64,000 bases of DNA from Eonycteris spelaea (Eukaryota > Chordata > Mammalia > Chiroptera > Pteropodidae). Shown piece after piece: positions 23,895 to 34,645 of this stretch (position 1 is the stretch's first letter; each line of letters starts with the position of its first letter). The notes under the pieces are model-generated. The model made no database searches. It worked only from the letters and a program-made list of their open reading frames with translations, and was not told where the DNA came from. The position numbers and the translations under genes are program-made. The stretch is from assembly GCA_003508835.1 (NCBI GenBank), contig PUFA01000068.1, positions 1,240,001 through 1,304,000 of the forward strand, read 5' to 3'.

Positions 23895-24062
23895 TAATTG
23901 AACTATCTTCCTCAAAATGTGGCCCATGGTCCAGCTATCATCAGCATCACCTGGGATCATGTTAGAAATGTAAAATCTCAGGCCCCAGATCTACAGAATT
24001 AGAAAGTTTGACATTCTCCCCAGGTGATTTCTATGGGCTTTATTAAAGTTTGACAAGCACTG
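23895..24062. mobile_element. MER5-type non-autonomous hAT-Charlie element
   Basis: Shows 'gtggcccatggtccagctat', 'catcagcatcacctgggatc', 'ctcaggccccagatctacag', 'ccccaggtgatttctatggg' and 'aaagtttgacaagcactgca' in MER5A order and at about its full 189-bp size. Non-coding; it relied on an autonomous Charlie transposase. Confidence 0.75.
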
Positions 24063-24159
24063 CAGTCTTGAAGGTATTGCTTAGCAATCAGGACCTCAAT
24101 TTTCAGTTCTGTTAAAATGGCATTATTGATTTCATTTTGATTCCAACATACTGTGGGAT

Positions 24160-24310
24160 GAAAAATTAAGATTTGAAGCCAGACTTCTAGAAATGAACTG
24201 TGTTTCCACAAACCTTAGTTTCTGGCTATATAAAATGAGGCTCATATAGCGTCCCACCTTGGTTAAGGTAAGAATGAAATACTGTTCTGAATATAAAATG
24301 CCTAGCTTCC
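24160..24310 (+). repeat. MIR SINE fragment
   Basis: Plus-strand MIR: 'agatttgaagccagacttct', 'aaccttagtttctggctata', 'taaaatgaggctcata' and 'aaatactgttctgaatataa'. Confidence 0.55.
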
Positions 24311-25401
24311 ATTTGAACAGAGAGCTACAGTCTGATGTTGGTTTTACACTTTTACATGAATATTCAGGTTGCAGCTAGCCCAGAGCTGTTTGTGAAATTG
24401 CTTATTTGTTATGTTGGTTCCACCTATTTGATTAGTTAATTTGGTAAATTTAATGATGCTTTAACTAAAATGATTCCAGTTAATGATTATTGATTTGAAT
24501 CTCAAGAAGAGGGAAATAAAATTGATTCCTAGGTAATTATAACTTAAAATACATAACATTAAGTGTGTGCAGATGCTGACTGATTAAAGATAATGAATAT
24601 TTAAAAAAAAAAAAAACACTGATGTAAAATTGGGACCAAATTGGAGGGAGGCAGATTGTGGCTCAGAAATTAATTAAAACAAAAATGAGAGATGACTGAC
24701 CCAGGTGGGGTGTTCTTTACTATTGGAAATGTTCAAGCTGATGTTAGATTCCCTGCTTTTTAACCCCCTCTTTTTTCATAACACCATCTTCTTATACCCT
24801 TCATTGCAGCTATACAATCCTAATTGTAATATGCTGTATTAATATAGAGGAACTACTGGATCAGACATTCAAAATTAACAATGACTTTAACAAGATGTTT
24901 GTTTATTTCTTTTTCTCATAAAAGATTGGGCTGAGCCTTTTCGAATAAAAGCCTCCATGAAATAGTTAGGGACCCAGGTTTTTCTATGCTGTTACTCAAC
25001 CATCAACAGACGGCTTTCCATCACATACAAATTGCAACTCACGGAAAGGCAAGGCCAGCGATCCCTTTTATTTATATTTTGTTGGTCATTCATTAAATGC
25101 TTTAAGATTCATTCCTCACTTTTCCCTGTTCTGCTGCATAATCTGATAGGTGACCTTGGCAGACAGGGTATTTCCTCTTCTCTCTCTGTGTGCCTTGAGT
25201 GGCATCCACAGCAGCTCCATTTCCTCTCTGCCCTGGCCTCAGACAGATGGCCCAAAGCCCCGTAACTCAGTTCTCTCTGTGTTCTCAAGCAGCTAGCAAC
25301 AGGGAGTTTTGCTTCTAGACCATTCCTGTTGTCCCTCTCTCCCTATGAGTTGTAGTGGTGTCCTTCTGTTGTTAATCTTTAATAGATATATGACTATTAT
25401 A

Positions 25402-25403
<2 letters not shown>
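24311..25403. other. Unassigned non-coding stretch
   Basis: 24380-24620 is rich in ATTA/TAAT cores. 25030-25340 is a more GC-rich patch with a polypyrimidine segment. No repeat or exon recognised. Confidence 0.4.

Positions 25404-25437
<34 letters not shown>
25404..25437. repeat. (TG)n microsatellite
   Basis: About 17 uninterrupted GT dinucleotides followed by a TATACATATATA tail. Likely length-polymorphic. Confidence 0.97.
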
Positions 25438-25440
<3 letters not shown>

Positions 25441-25689
25441 CATATATAATCTTTAGTGAATTTGGATAGTTTGTAACTTTGAGGAATTAATTGTGTTTGG
25501 TGTCTCAGATTTTCTGTCACTGTGTAACAAGTTCATTATGAAATACTTTCTGGTCGAAATACTTTCTAGTCTCTGTTTTAATAGCTAATCTATGCTTGAT
25601 AGAGTACATGGCATTAAATCCCACACAGTTTTCACTTCTGTTGGCCTATTGGCATGACCACTTCTAGCTTTAAAAGATGATAGGAAGGT

Positions 25690-25785
25690 ATGAAAATGTC
25701 TAATCACTATATTACATCTGAAACTAATATAACCAACATATGACTGTATACCAACTATACTTAAGTAAATTTAATTTTAAAAATA
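25690..25785 (+). mobile_element. L1 3'-terminal fragment
   Basis: Plus-strand L1 terminus: 'tctaatcactatattacatc', 'tgaaactaatataaccaac' and 'ccaactatacttaagtaaat', then an A-rich end. Only about 95 bp is present, a strongly 5'-truncated insertion. Confidence 0.75.
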
Positions 25786-25789
25786 TGGT

Positions 25790-26160
25790 GGGAAATCTAA
25801 TTTTTATTCTGGATGACCATGAACAGCCCCAAATTATTGTTCTGTGAGATAAGACTAAAGACCAACCAGGATGATCTGCCATAGTGTGCTCCTTGTCACT
25901 CAAATATATTTGTGCACACTTCCCCCACATATAGAACATATTCATCCCATATCCAAGAGAGAAAATGTCTAACTCTCATCCAGTTCCAGTATCTGGTGTG
26001 AAGTCCATGATCACAAGGTTATGAGTGTTCACCTATATCAGGTCTGGCTGTGGTTCTTCATGATCCAATGACCTATAGCATATCCTATGACCTATAACAT
26101 ACTCCAGTACTGGAGTAGGAACAGGGTAGCCACAATAAAAACTCCTATATAACTGTCAAG
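25790..26160. other. Unassigned repeat-like segment with a palindrome
   Basis: The text 'cacttcccccacatatagaa' and 'catcccatatccaagagaga' feels repeat-derived but I cannot name a family. It holds a 19-bp tandem duplication (26068-26086, 26087-26105) and a perfect 16-bp palindrome, ACTCCAGTACTGGAGT, at 26101-26116. Confidence 0.4.
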
Positions 26161-26174
26161 TAATGGGAATCAAG

Positions 26175-26695
26175 TTATTCAGTTTTCCCTTATTATACTT
26201 TTAAAGTTGGTGACAGTATACAATGATGTCACTTATTTCGTTCTCAAGATGGATATTTATCTCTTTTTTTAGTTACCAGTCTGACAAGAATTTTATCAAT
26301 TAAAATTTTTTTTACATATGCAGCTTTTGGTTAAATTGATTTTTTTCCTGTTGCTTTTCTATTTTCATTTTCAATGATTTCTGCTCATAACTTTATTATT
26401 TCCTCTTTCTGCTTGGTTTGAGTTTGTCTCTTCTTTAATTTCTTCAATTAGAACTTAGATTACTAATTTAATATCTTTGTTATTTTATAAGGTAAGCATT
26501 TCATGGTATAACCTCTTAAAAAATTTGGTTAGCTGTATCTTACAAGTTTTGATGTCTTACTTACATATTCATTCAGTTTAATTTTCTTCCTTGAGGCTTC
26601 CTCTTTAACCTTACATTCTTTAGGAGTATGTCACTTAGTTTTGAAACATTTGGAGATTTCCAGACATACTTCTGTTATTTATTTCCAGTTCTGTG
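26175..26695 (-). mobile_element. L1 LINE, internal ORF2 fragment
   Basis: Reverse complement of the linker between the endonuclease and reverse-transcriptase domains of L1 ORF2: 'cagtctgacaagaattttat', 'atttctgctcataactttat', 'gacttcctctttaacc'-like text (here 'gaggcttcctctttaacctt') and 'ggagatttccagacatactt'. No 3' UTR is attached, so it is an internal piece of an older insertion. Frames are broken. Confidence 0.85.
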
Positions 26696-26980
26696 TGGAA
26701 AAAAATGAGGTTTCAGAACAAATGAAAGAATGGCTCAAGGACAGACAGTGACTTTGACCCTGGCACAGTTGCAAGCGGCAGCCTCAGTTCTTGGCTGCTA
26801 TGTTTTTGGACTTGCCAATATTCTTAAATAAGCAAAATATTTTTTAAATGCTGTAACATTTCTGAGGACAACTTGGCAGAGTTGTTTTGACTTCAAAAGT
26901 AAATCACTGGGAACAGCTGAGATGCTTGTCCATTGCACCTATTTGTTTACCCTGTCTAGATACTAAGAAAGTGTTTAAAA

Positions 26981-27184
26981 CAGCATCCCCAACCTTTTTG
27001 GCACCAGGGACCGGTGCTCCTTGAGTACCTAATGCCCAGTGATCTGAGGTGGAGCTGAGGCAGCGGTGTCTGCATACAGATGAAGCTTTGCTTGCTCGCC
27101 TGTTGCTCACCTCCGTTGTGTGGCCTAGTTCCTAACAGGCCACGGACCAGCAGTGGTCCGTGTTCCAAGGGTTGGGAACCTCTG
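26981..27184. mobile_element. Non-autonomous hAT DNA transposon with 8-bp target-site duplication
   Basis: The ends form imperfect terminal inverted repeats: left 'cagcatccccaacctttttg', right complement 'cagaggttcccaacccttgg'. The flanking octamers gtttaaaa (26973-26980) and ttttaaaa (27185-27192) agree at 7 of 8 bases, as expected of a hAT target duplication. Internal 'ggcaccagggaccggtgct' and 'cctaacaggccacggaccag' match a common mammalian hAT family whose exact name I cannot confirm. At 204 bp it encodes no transposase. Confidence 0.85.
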
Positions 27185-27349
27185 TTTTAAAAACAGTGAA
27201 TTCACATATGCTGCTGAATCTCATGTTCGCCATTTATCCCACCTGGCTGCAGCCAAACCTCCTACATGAACTTGATTTATATATTTTGTTCCTTGAGGAA
27301 TTTATCACCTGGAGATCCAGAGGCTCCTGAGCAACTATAAATCAAAGGG

Positions 27350-27520
27350 TTTGTGGTATAATCTAGAATTATTTTAGGCTCTGAAGTCTAACACAATCTG
27401 GGTTCAAATCCATACTCTACCACTTGTTAGCTATGTGTCCTTTTAGTGTACATGGCCTCCTCTCTCTGAGCCTTATCAGTATCTTTATCAATATTACGAA
27501 AATGCAATATCTGTTGATTT
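27350..27520 (+). repeat. MIR SINE
   Basis: Clear tRNA-derived head: 'ggctctgaagtctaacacaa', 'tctgggttcaaatccatact' (box B-like), 'ctaccacttgttagctatgt' and 'tctctgagccttatcagtat'. Confidence 0.8.
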
Positions 27521-27551
27521 GCTTACTTTGGTAGATTGGTAGATCTAGGAG

Positions 27552-27605
27552 ATACATATACATACATGCATACATATATATATATGCACATATATATATA
27601 TTTGT
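27552..27605. repeat. TACA/TATA low-complexity tract
   Basis: Alternating TACA, TGCA and TATA units. Confidence 0.8.
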
Positions 27606-27631
27606 ACAGCAATGGGATGAGAAATGGCAGT

Positions 27632-29945
27632 AACATTTTTTATTTTATATTAATTTCAGGTATACAGACATTATATAGTTTATGAAGTGATCCCCAGTTA
27701 CTCTAGCATCCACCTGGCTCGACAAACAGCCATTACAATATTATTGATTATATTATTGACGATATGCTCTACATCCCTGTGACTGTTTTGTAACTACTAA
27801 TTTGTACTTCTTCACCCTTCCACTTTTATCACCCATCTCCTCAATTCCCTCCCCTCTGGCAATCACCAGTTTGTTCTCTGTACTGTAAGTCTGTTTTTTT
27901 CTTTTGTTCCTTAGATTCTGCACATAAGTGAAATCATATGTATTTATCTTTCTCTGTCTGACTTATTTCACTCAGCATAATACTCTAAGTCCATCCATGT
28001 TGTTGCAATGGTAAGGTTTCATTTTTTTGGCTGAGTAATATTCCATTACATTTATGTATCATAACTTTTTATCCAATCGCCTAGTGTTGGGCACCTAGGT
28101 TGCCTCCTTATCTTAGCTATTGTGAATGCGCGTGAACATAGGGATGCACAGATTTTATGAATTAGTGTTTTGGTTTGTTTTTTTGGATAAATACCAGCAG
28201 TTGCAATTGCTGGGTCAAGTGGTAGTTCTATTCTTAATTTTTTGAGGAACTTCCAAACTGTTTTCCAGAGTGGCTGTACTATTTTGCAATCCCACCAAAA
28301 GTTTATGAGGGTTCCCTTTTCTCCACATGCTTGCCAACACTTGTTTTTTGATTTACTGATGATAACTATTCTGACAAGTATTAAGTATTAGGTGATATCT
28401 CATTGTGGTTTCAATTTGCATTTCTCTAACGATTAGTAATCTTGAGCATCTTTTCATATGTCTATTGGCCATCTGTATTTACTCTTTGAATAAGTACCTA
28501 TTCAGGTCTTCTGCCATTTCTAATTAAATTATTTATTATTTTTGATTGTTGGATTATATGAGTTCCTTATAAATTTTGGATATTAACCCCTTATCAGATG
28601 TATCATAGGTAAATATCTTCTCCAATTCAGTAGATCGTCGTTTTTTGTTGATGTTTCCTTTGCTATTCAAAAACTTTTTAGTTTGATGTAGTCCTGTTTA
28701 TCAATATCAGAGTTTACTGCCTATGTTTCTTCTAGGAGTTTTATGGTTTGAGGTCTTACTTTTAAGTCTTTAATCCATTTTTAGTTTATTTTGTATAGGG
28801 TGTGTAAAGGTGGTCCAGTTTTATTTTTTGCAAGTATTTGTCCAGTTTTCCCAACACTTTATTGAAGAAACTGTCCTTACCACATTGTATATTCTTGCTG
28901 CCTTTGCATAGATTAAATGGCCATAAAGGCATTAATTTATTTCCAGGCTCTCTATTCTGTTCCATTGATCTGTGTGTCTGTTTTTATGGCAGTACCGTGC
29001 TGTTTTGAGTACTATAGCCTTGTAGTATAGTTTTGATATCAGGTAGCATGATACATCAACTTTTTCTTCTTTCTCAAGATTGCTTGGATATTTGGGGTCT
29101 TTTTGGTTCCATATAATTTTGGATTATTAATTCTAATTTTCTGAAAATGCCATTGGAATTTTGATAGAGGTTGCATTGAATCTATAGATTTTGGGGGGTA
29201 GTATGGCCATTTTAGTGTTGATTCTTCCTACCCATGAGCATGATATGTGCTTACATTTATTTAAATCTTTTTCAATTTTTTTTTAATGACATAATTTTTA
29301 ATAACAGGTTTTTTTCTTCCTTGGTTACCTTGATTGCTAGGTATTTTATTATTTTTGATATAATTTTAAACAGAATTGTTTTTAAATTTCTCTTTCTGAT
29401 AGTTCATTGTTGGTGTGTAAAAATGCAGCTGATTTCTGAATATTAATTTTGTATCCTACTGCTTTAATGAATTCATTAATCAGTTCTATTTTGGGTGGAA
29501 TCTTTAGGGTTCTCTATATATAATATCATGTCATCTGCAAATGACAGGTTAACTTCTTTCTTTCCAATTTGGAAGCGTTTTATTTCTCTTTCCTCTCTGA
29601 TTGCTGTATCTCGGACTTCCAATTCTATGTTGAATAGAAGTGGTGAAAGTAGGCATTCTTTTCTTGTTCCTGATCTTAAGGAAATCGTTTTTAACCTTTC
29701 CCCATTGAGTATGTGCTAGCTGTAGGTTTGTCATCAATGGCTCTATAATGTTGAGGTATGATTTCTCTATTCTCATTTTGCTGAGAGCTTTTATATGGAT
29801 GCTGGATTTTGCTAATGCCTTTTTTGCATATCAATATGATCATATGGTTTTTATCTTTTGATTTTCTAATGTTGTGTATCACATTAATTGATATGTGGAT
29901 ATTAAACGAACTTTGCATCCCAGGAATAAATCCAACTTGATCATA
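27632..29945 (-). mobile_element. L1 LINE, 5'-truncated: 3' UTR and reverse-transcriptase half of ORF2
   Basis: The largest mobile element here. Reading from the right, the minus strand starts in the reverse-transcriptase domain. Pieces of motif context (QVGFIPGMQ, KDKNHMI, KIQHP) lie at 29690-29950, and FADDM is encoded at 29527-29541. It continues through the thumb and Cys-rich tail and ends in the 3' UTR at about 27632. Frameshifts separate the motif blocks, and the region of motif A, where an aspartate is expected, reads ILICKKGISK, so the copy is dead. It abuts L2 sequence on the right. Confidence 0.92.
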
Positions 29946-30242
29946 CTTCAAGGCTCTTCTCCATATGTTTTCTCCAGCCATACTGTGCTACTTACAAATT
30001 TTGGAATATATTCCTCTGCATATGTGTCCTTAATCTGAAACAGCCATTTCTTTATTGGTGATGTCACCTGGAAAATTCCTACTCATTTTTCAAGGCTTCC
30101 TTTCAACATTCCTTCCTCTGAGAAGCTTCTCAACTCACTCTGACAGAATGAGGTCCTTGTCCTTTCACATTTGCATAGCAGACTCTGTATTCCTTGGTCA
30201 TAAACTGTTTATCTTGAATTGCAGTTATTATTACTCATAATT
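29946..30242 (+). mobile_element. L2 LINE, left part of a split copy
   Basis: Plus-strand L2: 'tgttttctccagccatactg', 'acctggaaaattcctactca', 'tttttcaaggcttcctttca' and 'cctctgagaagcttctcaac'. It resumes at 30466 after a MIR. Its left edge is the L1 junction, so the L1 probably inserted into or next to it. Confidence 0.75.
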
Positions 30243-30465
30243 ACAGAGTATTAAATTCCAAACACTGGACTAAGTAGTGTACGTATTTATGGACATTGGG
30301 TTATTTAATTTTCACACTAACACAATGAGGTATGTTCTTTTCGTGTCCTCCATTCCACCGATGAAGAAATAGGCTCAAGAGAAGCTAAGGGAGCTGCCTG
30401 AAGTTAAGTGATTAGTTAATCAAGGCAGGAAAGAAATGAAGTCAGTGTACTTCTGCTTCTCCTAT
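30243..30465 (-). repeat. MIR SINE lying inside an L2
   Basis: Reverse MIR: 'ccaaacactggactaagtag', 'tcacactaacacaatgaggt', 'gatgaagaaataggctcaag' and 'gaagttaagtgattagttaa'. L2 sequence flanks both sides in the right order. Confidence 0.75.
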
Positions 30466-30566
30466 CAGACTATGAGTTCTTGAGAACAGGGACAATGTAA
30501 TATCATTTCCTAGTCTAGCATATAATGTGTGCTTAATGAATATTTGTTGAATAAATGAATAAAATG
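30466..30566 (+). mobile_element. L2 LINE 3' end, right part of the split copy
   Basis: Well preserved L2 terminus: 'agactatgagttcttgagaa', 'cagggacaatgtaatatc', 'tgtgcttaatgaatatttgt' and 'tgaataaatgaata'. Confidence 0.85.
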
Positions 30567-31119
30567 TTGATCAAATCATGGTAAAATTTATTTTTAGAAT
30601 AATAACTGGGCAGCAAAATAATTCACTTCATTAGAATAAGTTTTATTATGATAAATGTCACTTATTGCTAAGATTTGTTTTATTCTTTGACTGCTTTACT
30701 TAATGATTTTGTTAAGTAGTTACATTCTAAACACTCTAGTTTTTATGTGCAAAGATGGTGAAGGCAAAGTGTTGGCCAATTATTCACTCTGACAGAATGA
30801 TCAAGCTGAGGGATCCTGTGTCAGTCTGCTGCTCCAAGCCTGGCACTTTCACATTCTTACTTACGAGTAGTATCAGGAATGCTGAGTAGAGTAGTGAGTT
30901 TCCTTCTGATGCTGTTTTGTGAAACTGATGGCGTAGAGTCAGTCAGACAAAACTGGTATTTTTTAAAGAACATATTTTTCCAGTAGGCACTCTGGAGAGA
31001 TTCAAATGGTCCTCACCTCAAGGTGCTTTTTGACTATGGACTAGTAACAAGTGCTTTTAGAGATATATTTATTGTATAAAACATAATATCAAGGGCAGAA
31101 TGATCTGCCCTGAGAGAGT
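30567..31119. other. Unassigned non-coding stretch
   Basis: No recognised repeat or exon. The 13-mer 'ctctgacagaatg' occurs here at 30787-30799 and also inside the L2 at 30139-30151. Confidence 0.35.
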
Positions 31120-31380
31120 GATGAATTCTGATGAAAGACTTTCTCTACTGGGAGGCATCTAATCTTGGTACTGAAAAATGTAAGATTTAGTAGGTGGAGG
31201 ACAGGTGGGAACAGCACTCTAAGAGAACGCCACACATAATGGCAGAAAAGCAAGAAAGTTCAGAGTAAATTTGGGACGTGGAAAAGAACAAAGGTGTGAT
31301 TAGAGTGTAGGTGAAATGAGAAGAAATTTGATAGAAAGAATACAGGCATTTAAGCTAATGAAGTTAAGCAAAGAGAAAAA
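31120..31380 (-). mobile_element. L2 LINE fragment
   Basis: Reverse L2: 'gtaggtggaggacaggtggg', 'aacagcactctaagagaacg' and 'cagaaaagcaagaaagttca', matching the region around 'attccaggcagagggaacag'. Confidence 0.5.
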
Positions 31381-32140
31381 AGATGTGGCAAATTAGTTTT
31401 ACAAGCTGTCGAACTTCAGACTTAAAAATTTTATGATTACATAATTATATATAGTTATAATTATTGAGAGATAAGGTACATAGTATACAAAAATTACTGA
31501 TTTTCAAGATAGTGAAATTAAATATAAATACTCATCATTAGCTGTTATTGTTAAACCTGAATTTTGGCGTAAGATTTTTCAGTATTTATGCACAGCGATG
31601 ATCACAACTCTGAAATGTAACTTGCACTGTTTGCAGTGTTTTATATAGCAGATTTTAAAAAGATTGTCTCCATCTTTTCTAGTCTTAGAAAAATCATATT
31701 ATTGTACACCTTGTAGATGTGTAACTGAACAAGTTACCTTAGCTTCAGTTTATATCTATGCAAGAACAATACAAAGTTACTTGCCTGCTGGCTTTTTGTT
31801 TGTTTGTTTTGTTAATACACAATTAAAGTATGAGGAAGGACATTATGTAAGTTATTATAAAATTTGTCCATGTCATTTTTTGGAAACTAAGTAAATGGGA
31901 AAGTACTTCCACATATTTTATTTCGAAAAGCATAATAAGAGTTCTCATTCTTCACCCTGTTAGATTTTGATCCTTCAGCCCTCGCCATTGCAACCTTCTC
32001 CCTTTTGCCCAACCCTGTGCCTTCTCCACCATCACACCAGTAGGCTGTGAGGCTAACAGAAGCATTGTTGCAAGCAGCTGAGCTCTTGACGGTGGTAACA
32101 AAATCATCCAGGTGCTTACAAAACAGAGCAAAGAGGAACT
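31381..32140. other. Unassigned non-coding stretch
   Basis: No gene. 31960-32110 is less AT-rich but carries no supported exon; a 65-residue minus frame there has no domain. Confidence 0.4.
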
Positions 32141-32148
32141 GACTAGCA

Positions 32149-32332
32149 CAGTGTTGTCTAATACAGTAGCTACTAGCTATATGTGGCTATTTAAATTTCA
32201 ATTAAGTTAACAAATGAAAAATTTAGTTCCTTAGTTGCACTAGTCACATTTTAAGTGCTCAGTAGCCACAGATATCAGATGGCTCAGATTTATAAAACAT
32301 TGCCATCTCTGCAGTTCTATTGGATAGTGTTA
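32149..32332. mobile_element. Palindromic hAT-like DNA element
   Basis: Left end 'cagtgttgtctaatacagta' and right end 'tctattggatagtgtta' are imperfect inverted repeats of the 'cagtgctgtccaatagaa' type. Internal 'agctatatgtggctatttaa' and 'ctcagtagccacagatatca' are inverted relative to each other. Possible 8-bp target duplications are gactagca (32141-32148) and gactctaa (32333-32340), identical at 5 of 8 positions. It is a non-coding MITE-like element. Confidence 0.7.
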
Positions 32333-32340
32333 GACTCTAA

Positions 32341-33539
32341 TGTTAGACCCGACTATGGCACTAAGTTGTTCATTTTGCATCATTATTCTTTCTGGGCCTC
32401 ATACTATTTTATATAACATTATTATATAAATAATAACACTGGCTTTACTTACCTGTGACTCTAACTCTAACAACAATTGGACAGTATGTTGATAACCATT
32501 CTTTGAATAATAACTTTGTCTACAACAGGTATGATCTAAAAGACTGAACTAACATAAAACATAATGTGTTTCTTTCAGTGGTGTTTACAGAAGACTTTGC
32601 TGCATGCCATGCTCGTTTAGGTGAAATACTTCTGTTGAAAACTTATAAGGCAGGATGCTACATTACAAAGGTCATATGCAAATAGCTGCTGAAATATCTT
32701 TAGCAGCAAAAACATTCAATTATATAACTTTCTGCCTTGCTGTGAATTCATACTTTTTTTTTCCTGTGCATCAAATGACATTTTGTACTTTTTCCATAGG
32801 TTATGTGATTAAGCAGCATAGATATTGGGATCAAATTACCCAGTTAGGCAATGTTGACATTATGGATAATGAGAGTTCTGTGGTTATTGTGCTTCACTAA
32901 AGGAGGCTGGCTGACTAGTATCTACCCGGTGGCCAGGACACCCCAGGGAGCCCAGCAGTAGTGTCTGTAGGCACAGGGAAGCAAATGAGAGATCAAGTTC
33001 ATATGGCTTCATGGCTTATAAGGGGTGAGGATACGTGAATTCAAGGGACCATCGGAGCGTATACAGATTATATTTCTTCTAAACACACTTTCATGTACTC
33101 CTTCAAAGATCCAGTCTTAAAGTAAAAAAATACAATAACATGATCTCTTGCACTTTAAAGAAACAGGTTAGTCCTTCTTAAGACCTCATTTGTTGAGAAT
33201 CTATTTTCTGCTCAGTTTCATTCCAGGAGCTTTTGATCTACTTACAGAGATGTGTGTGTGCAAGGGCACCTGTGGGTGTGTGTGTATACATCACAGTGAT
33301 ATATGTGTTAATTTAAAAACTGGAGTGTTGATATTCATGTCTTGATACTTAGTCTTTTCTCATAACTCTCAGTAAATGAAAGAGTTTTACAAGCTGAAAG
33401 GTATTATAATGGTCTGCAACAAATTTTATCTGTAACATCTAGAGATTTTTATTTTCTTTGCAGCAGGATAAATGATAATACAGAAATCTGGGTGCTTTCT
33501 TTACCCTCTGTCCATTACTATGAGTCACCCTCTATTACT
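32341..33539. other. Unassigned non-coding stretch
   Basis: No repeat family recognised apart from short TG-rich runs at 33250-33290. No exon. Confidence 0.4.
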
Positions 33540-33700
33540 ATAAATACAATTTAAGATTATAGAAAGTTTCAGAAACAAGGAAAAAAATCATCCATAGTCC
33601 AAACTTTCAAATACAGTGACCATTACATTTTTATTTCCTTTCTATCTTCTCTCTATCCATGTTAAAATATGCTACTTTGCAGATAAAAATAACCACTGGA
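33540..33700 (-). mobile_element. Possible L1M 3'-UTR fragment
   Basis: The series 'agattatagaaagtttcaga', 'aaatcatccatagtccaaac' and 'cagtgaccattaca' resembles the reverse of an old L1M 3' UTR ('cacccagagataaccactgt' type). Diverged. Confidence 0.4.
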
Positions 33701-34039
33701 TAATGGATGGAAATAGATATCTATTCCTCTGTTTTGTTTTTATTTTCATGTAAGAAGTGGAATCAGTTGTCCAAGGCTGAAGATAAATTGTACTGATTTA
33801 ATTTTTGAAAAGATGTCCATTATCTGATTTTCCTATAGACACATACGTTGACAAGATAATAGAAATTCTGACAGCATCTGAGCACCTGCTACTTCCCATG
33901 TTAGAACTGCTGGTGATAAAGAGCTCTCTTTCCCAATAGTCCCTTTCCCCCTTCGTATGGAACTTAGAGGAGGTACTTGACTGAGTTGACACTAGAAGTT
34001 TTTCTCTGCATTTTGGAATACTAATCTTAAATTAGAACA

Positions 34040-34210
34040 TTAATATATTTGTTCAGTCATTCAACCAATATCCATTGAGTGCATACCGCTGTACAATTCA
34101 CTGGCAATAAAAAGGTGAGCAAGGCAAGAAAAGCAAACACAATATGAATCAGTTCTTACCTCCTAATGTATAAAGTAGAGAGGGATCAACCAGCTAATTG
34201 TCAGTCATGC
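34040..34210 (-). mobile_element. L2 LINE 3' end
   Basis: Reverse L2 terminus: 'cagtcattcaaccaatatcc', 'attgagtgcataccgctgta', 'agcaaacacaatatgaatca' and 'gttcttacctcctaatgtat'. Confidence 0.65.
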
Positions 34211-34532
34211 TCTCTGATCCATTCAGCTTCCAGGGAGGCCTGAATTTCTTCAGAAGGTAAAAGTTTTTCCCCTTAAACTTCTCATGCCTCCCAAAAGCTC
34301 ATTTTTCAATATCCCAAATTAGCCCAAAGATAATTTCCTTATATTTCAACCTTAGCTCTTACCTCATATTTCTTCAATAAAATGTTTGAAAACTGAAGCT
34401 GTTCTGGAAATGGAATTAATCCTGAAAATGTTAACCACTCCTGTCTGGTTTGGATTAAACATAGTTTTGCCTATAAAGCAGAAAACAAATACACATGAAT
34501 CTCTATTCATTGGTTTAAAAAATAAGTCAGTT

Positions 34533-34558
34533 TCTTCTCTCTCCTCTCTCTCTTTCTC

Positions 34559-34636
<78 letters not shown>

Positions 34637-34645
34637 GCACACACA
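34533..34645. repeat. Compound (TC)n(AC)n microsatellite
   Basis: A 68-bp TC-rich tract switches at about 34600 to a 45-bp AC tract with two AC-to-GC changes near its end. Dinucleotide periodicity keeps frames open on both strands (Ser-Leu/His-Thr on plus, Arg-Glu/Cys-Val on minus); these are not genes. Confidence 0.97.

Noticed and set aside
27632..29945. Possible active full-length L1
   Set aside because: The 5' UTR, ORF1 and endonuclease are absent and ORF2 has several frameshifts.
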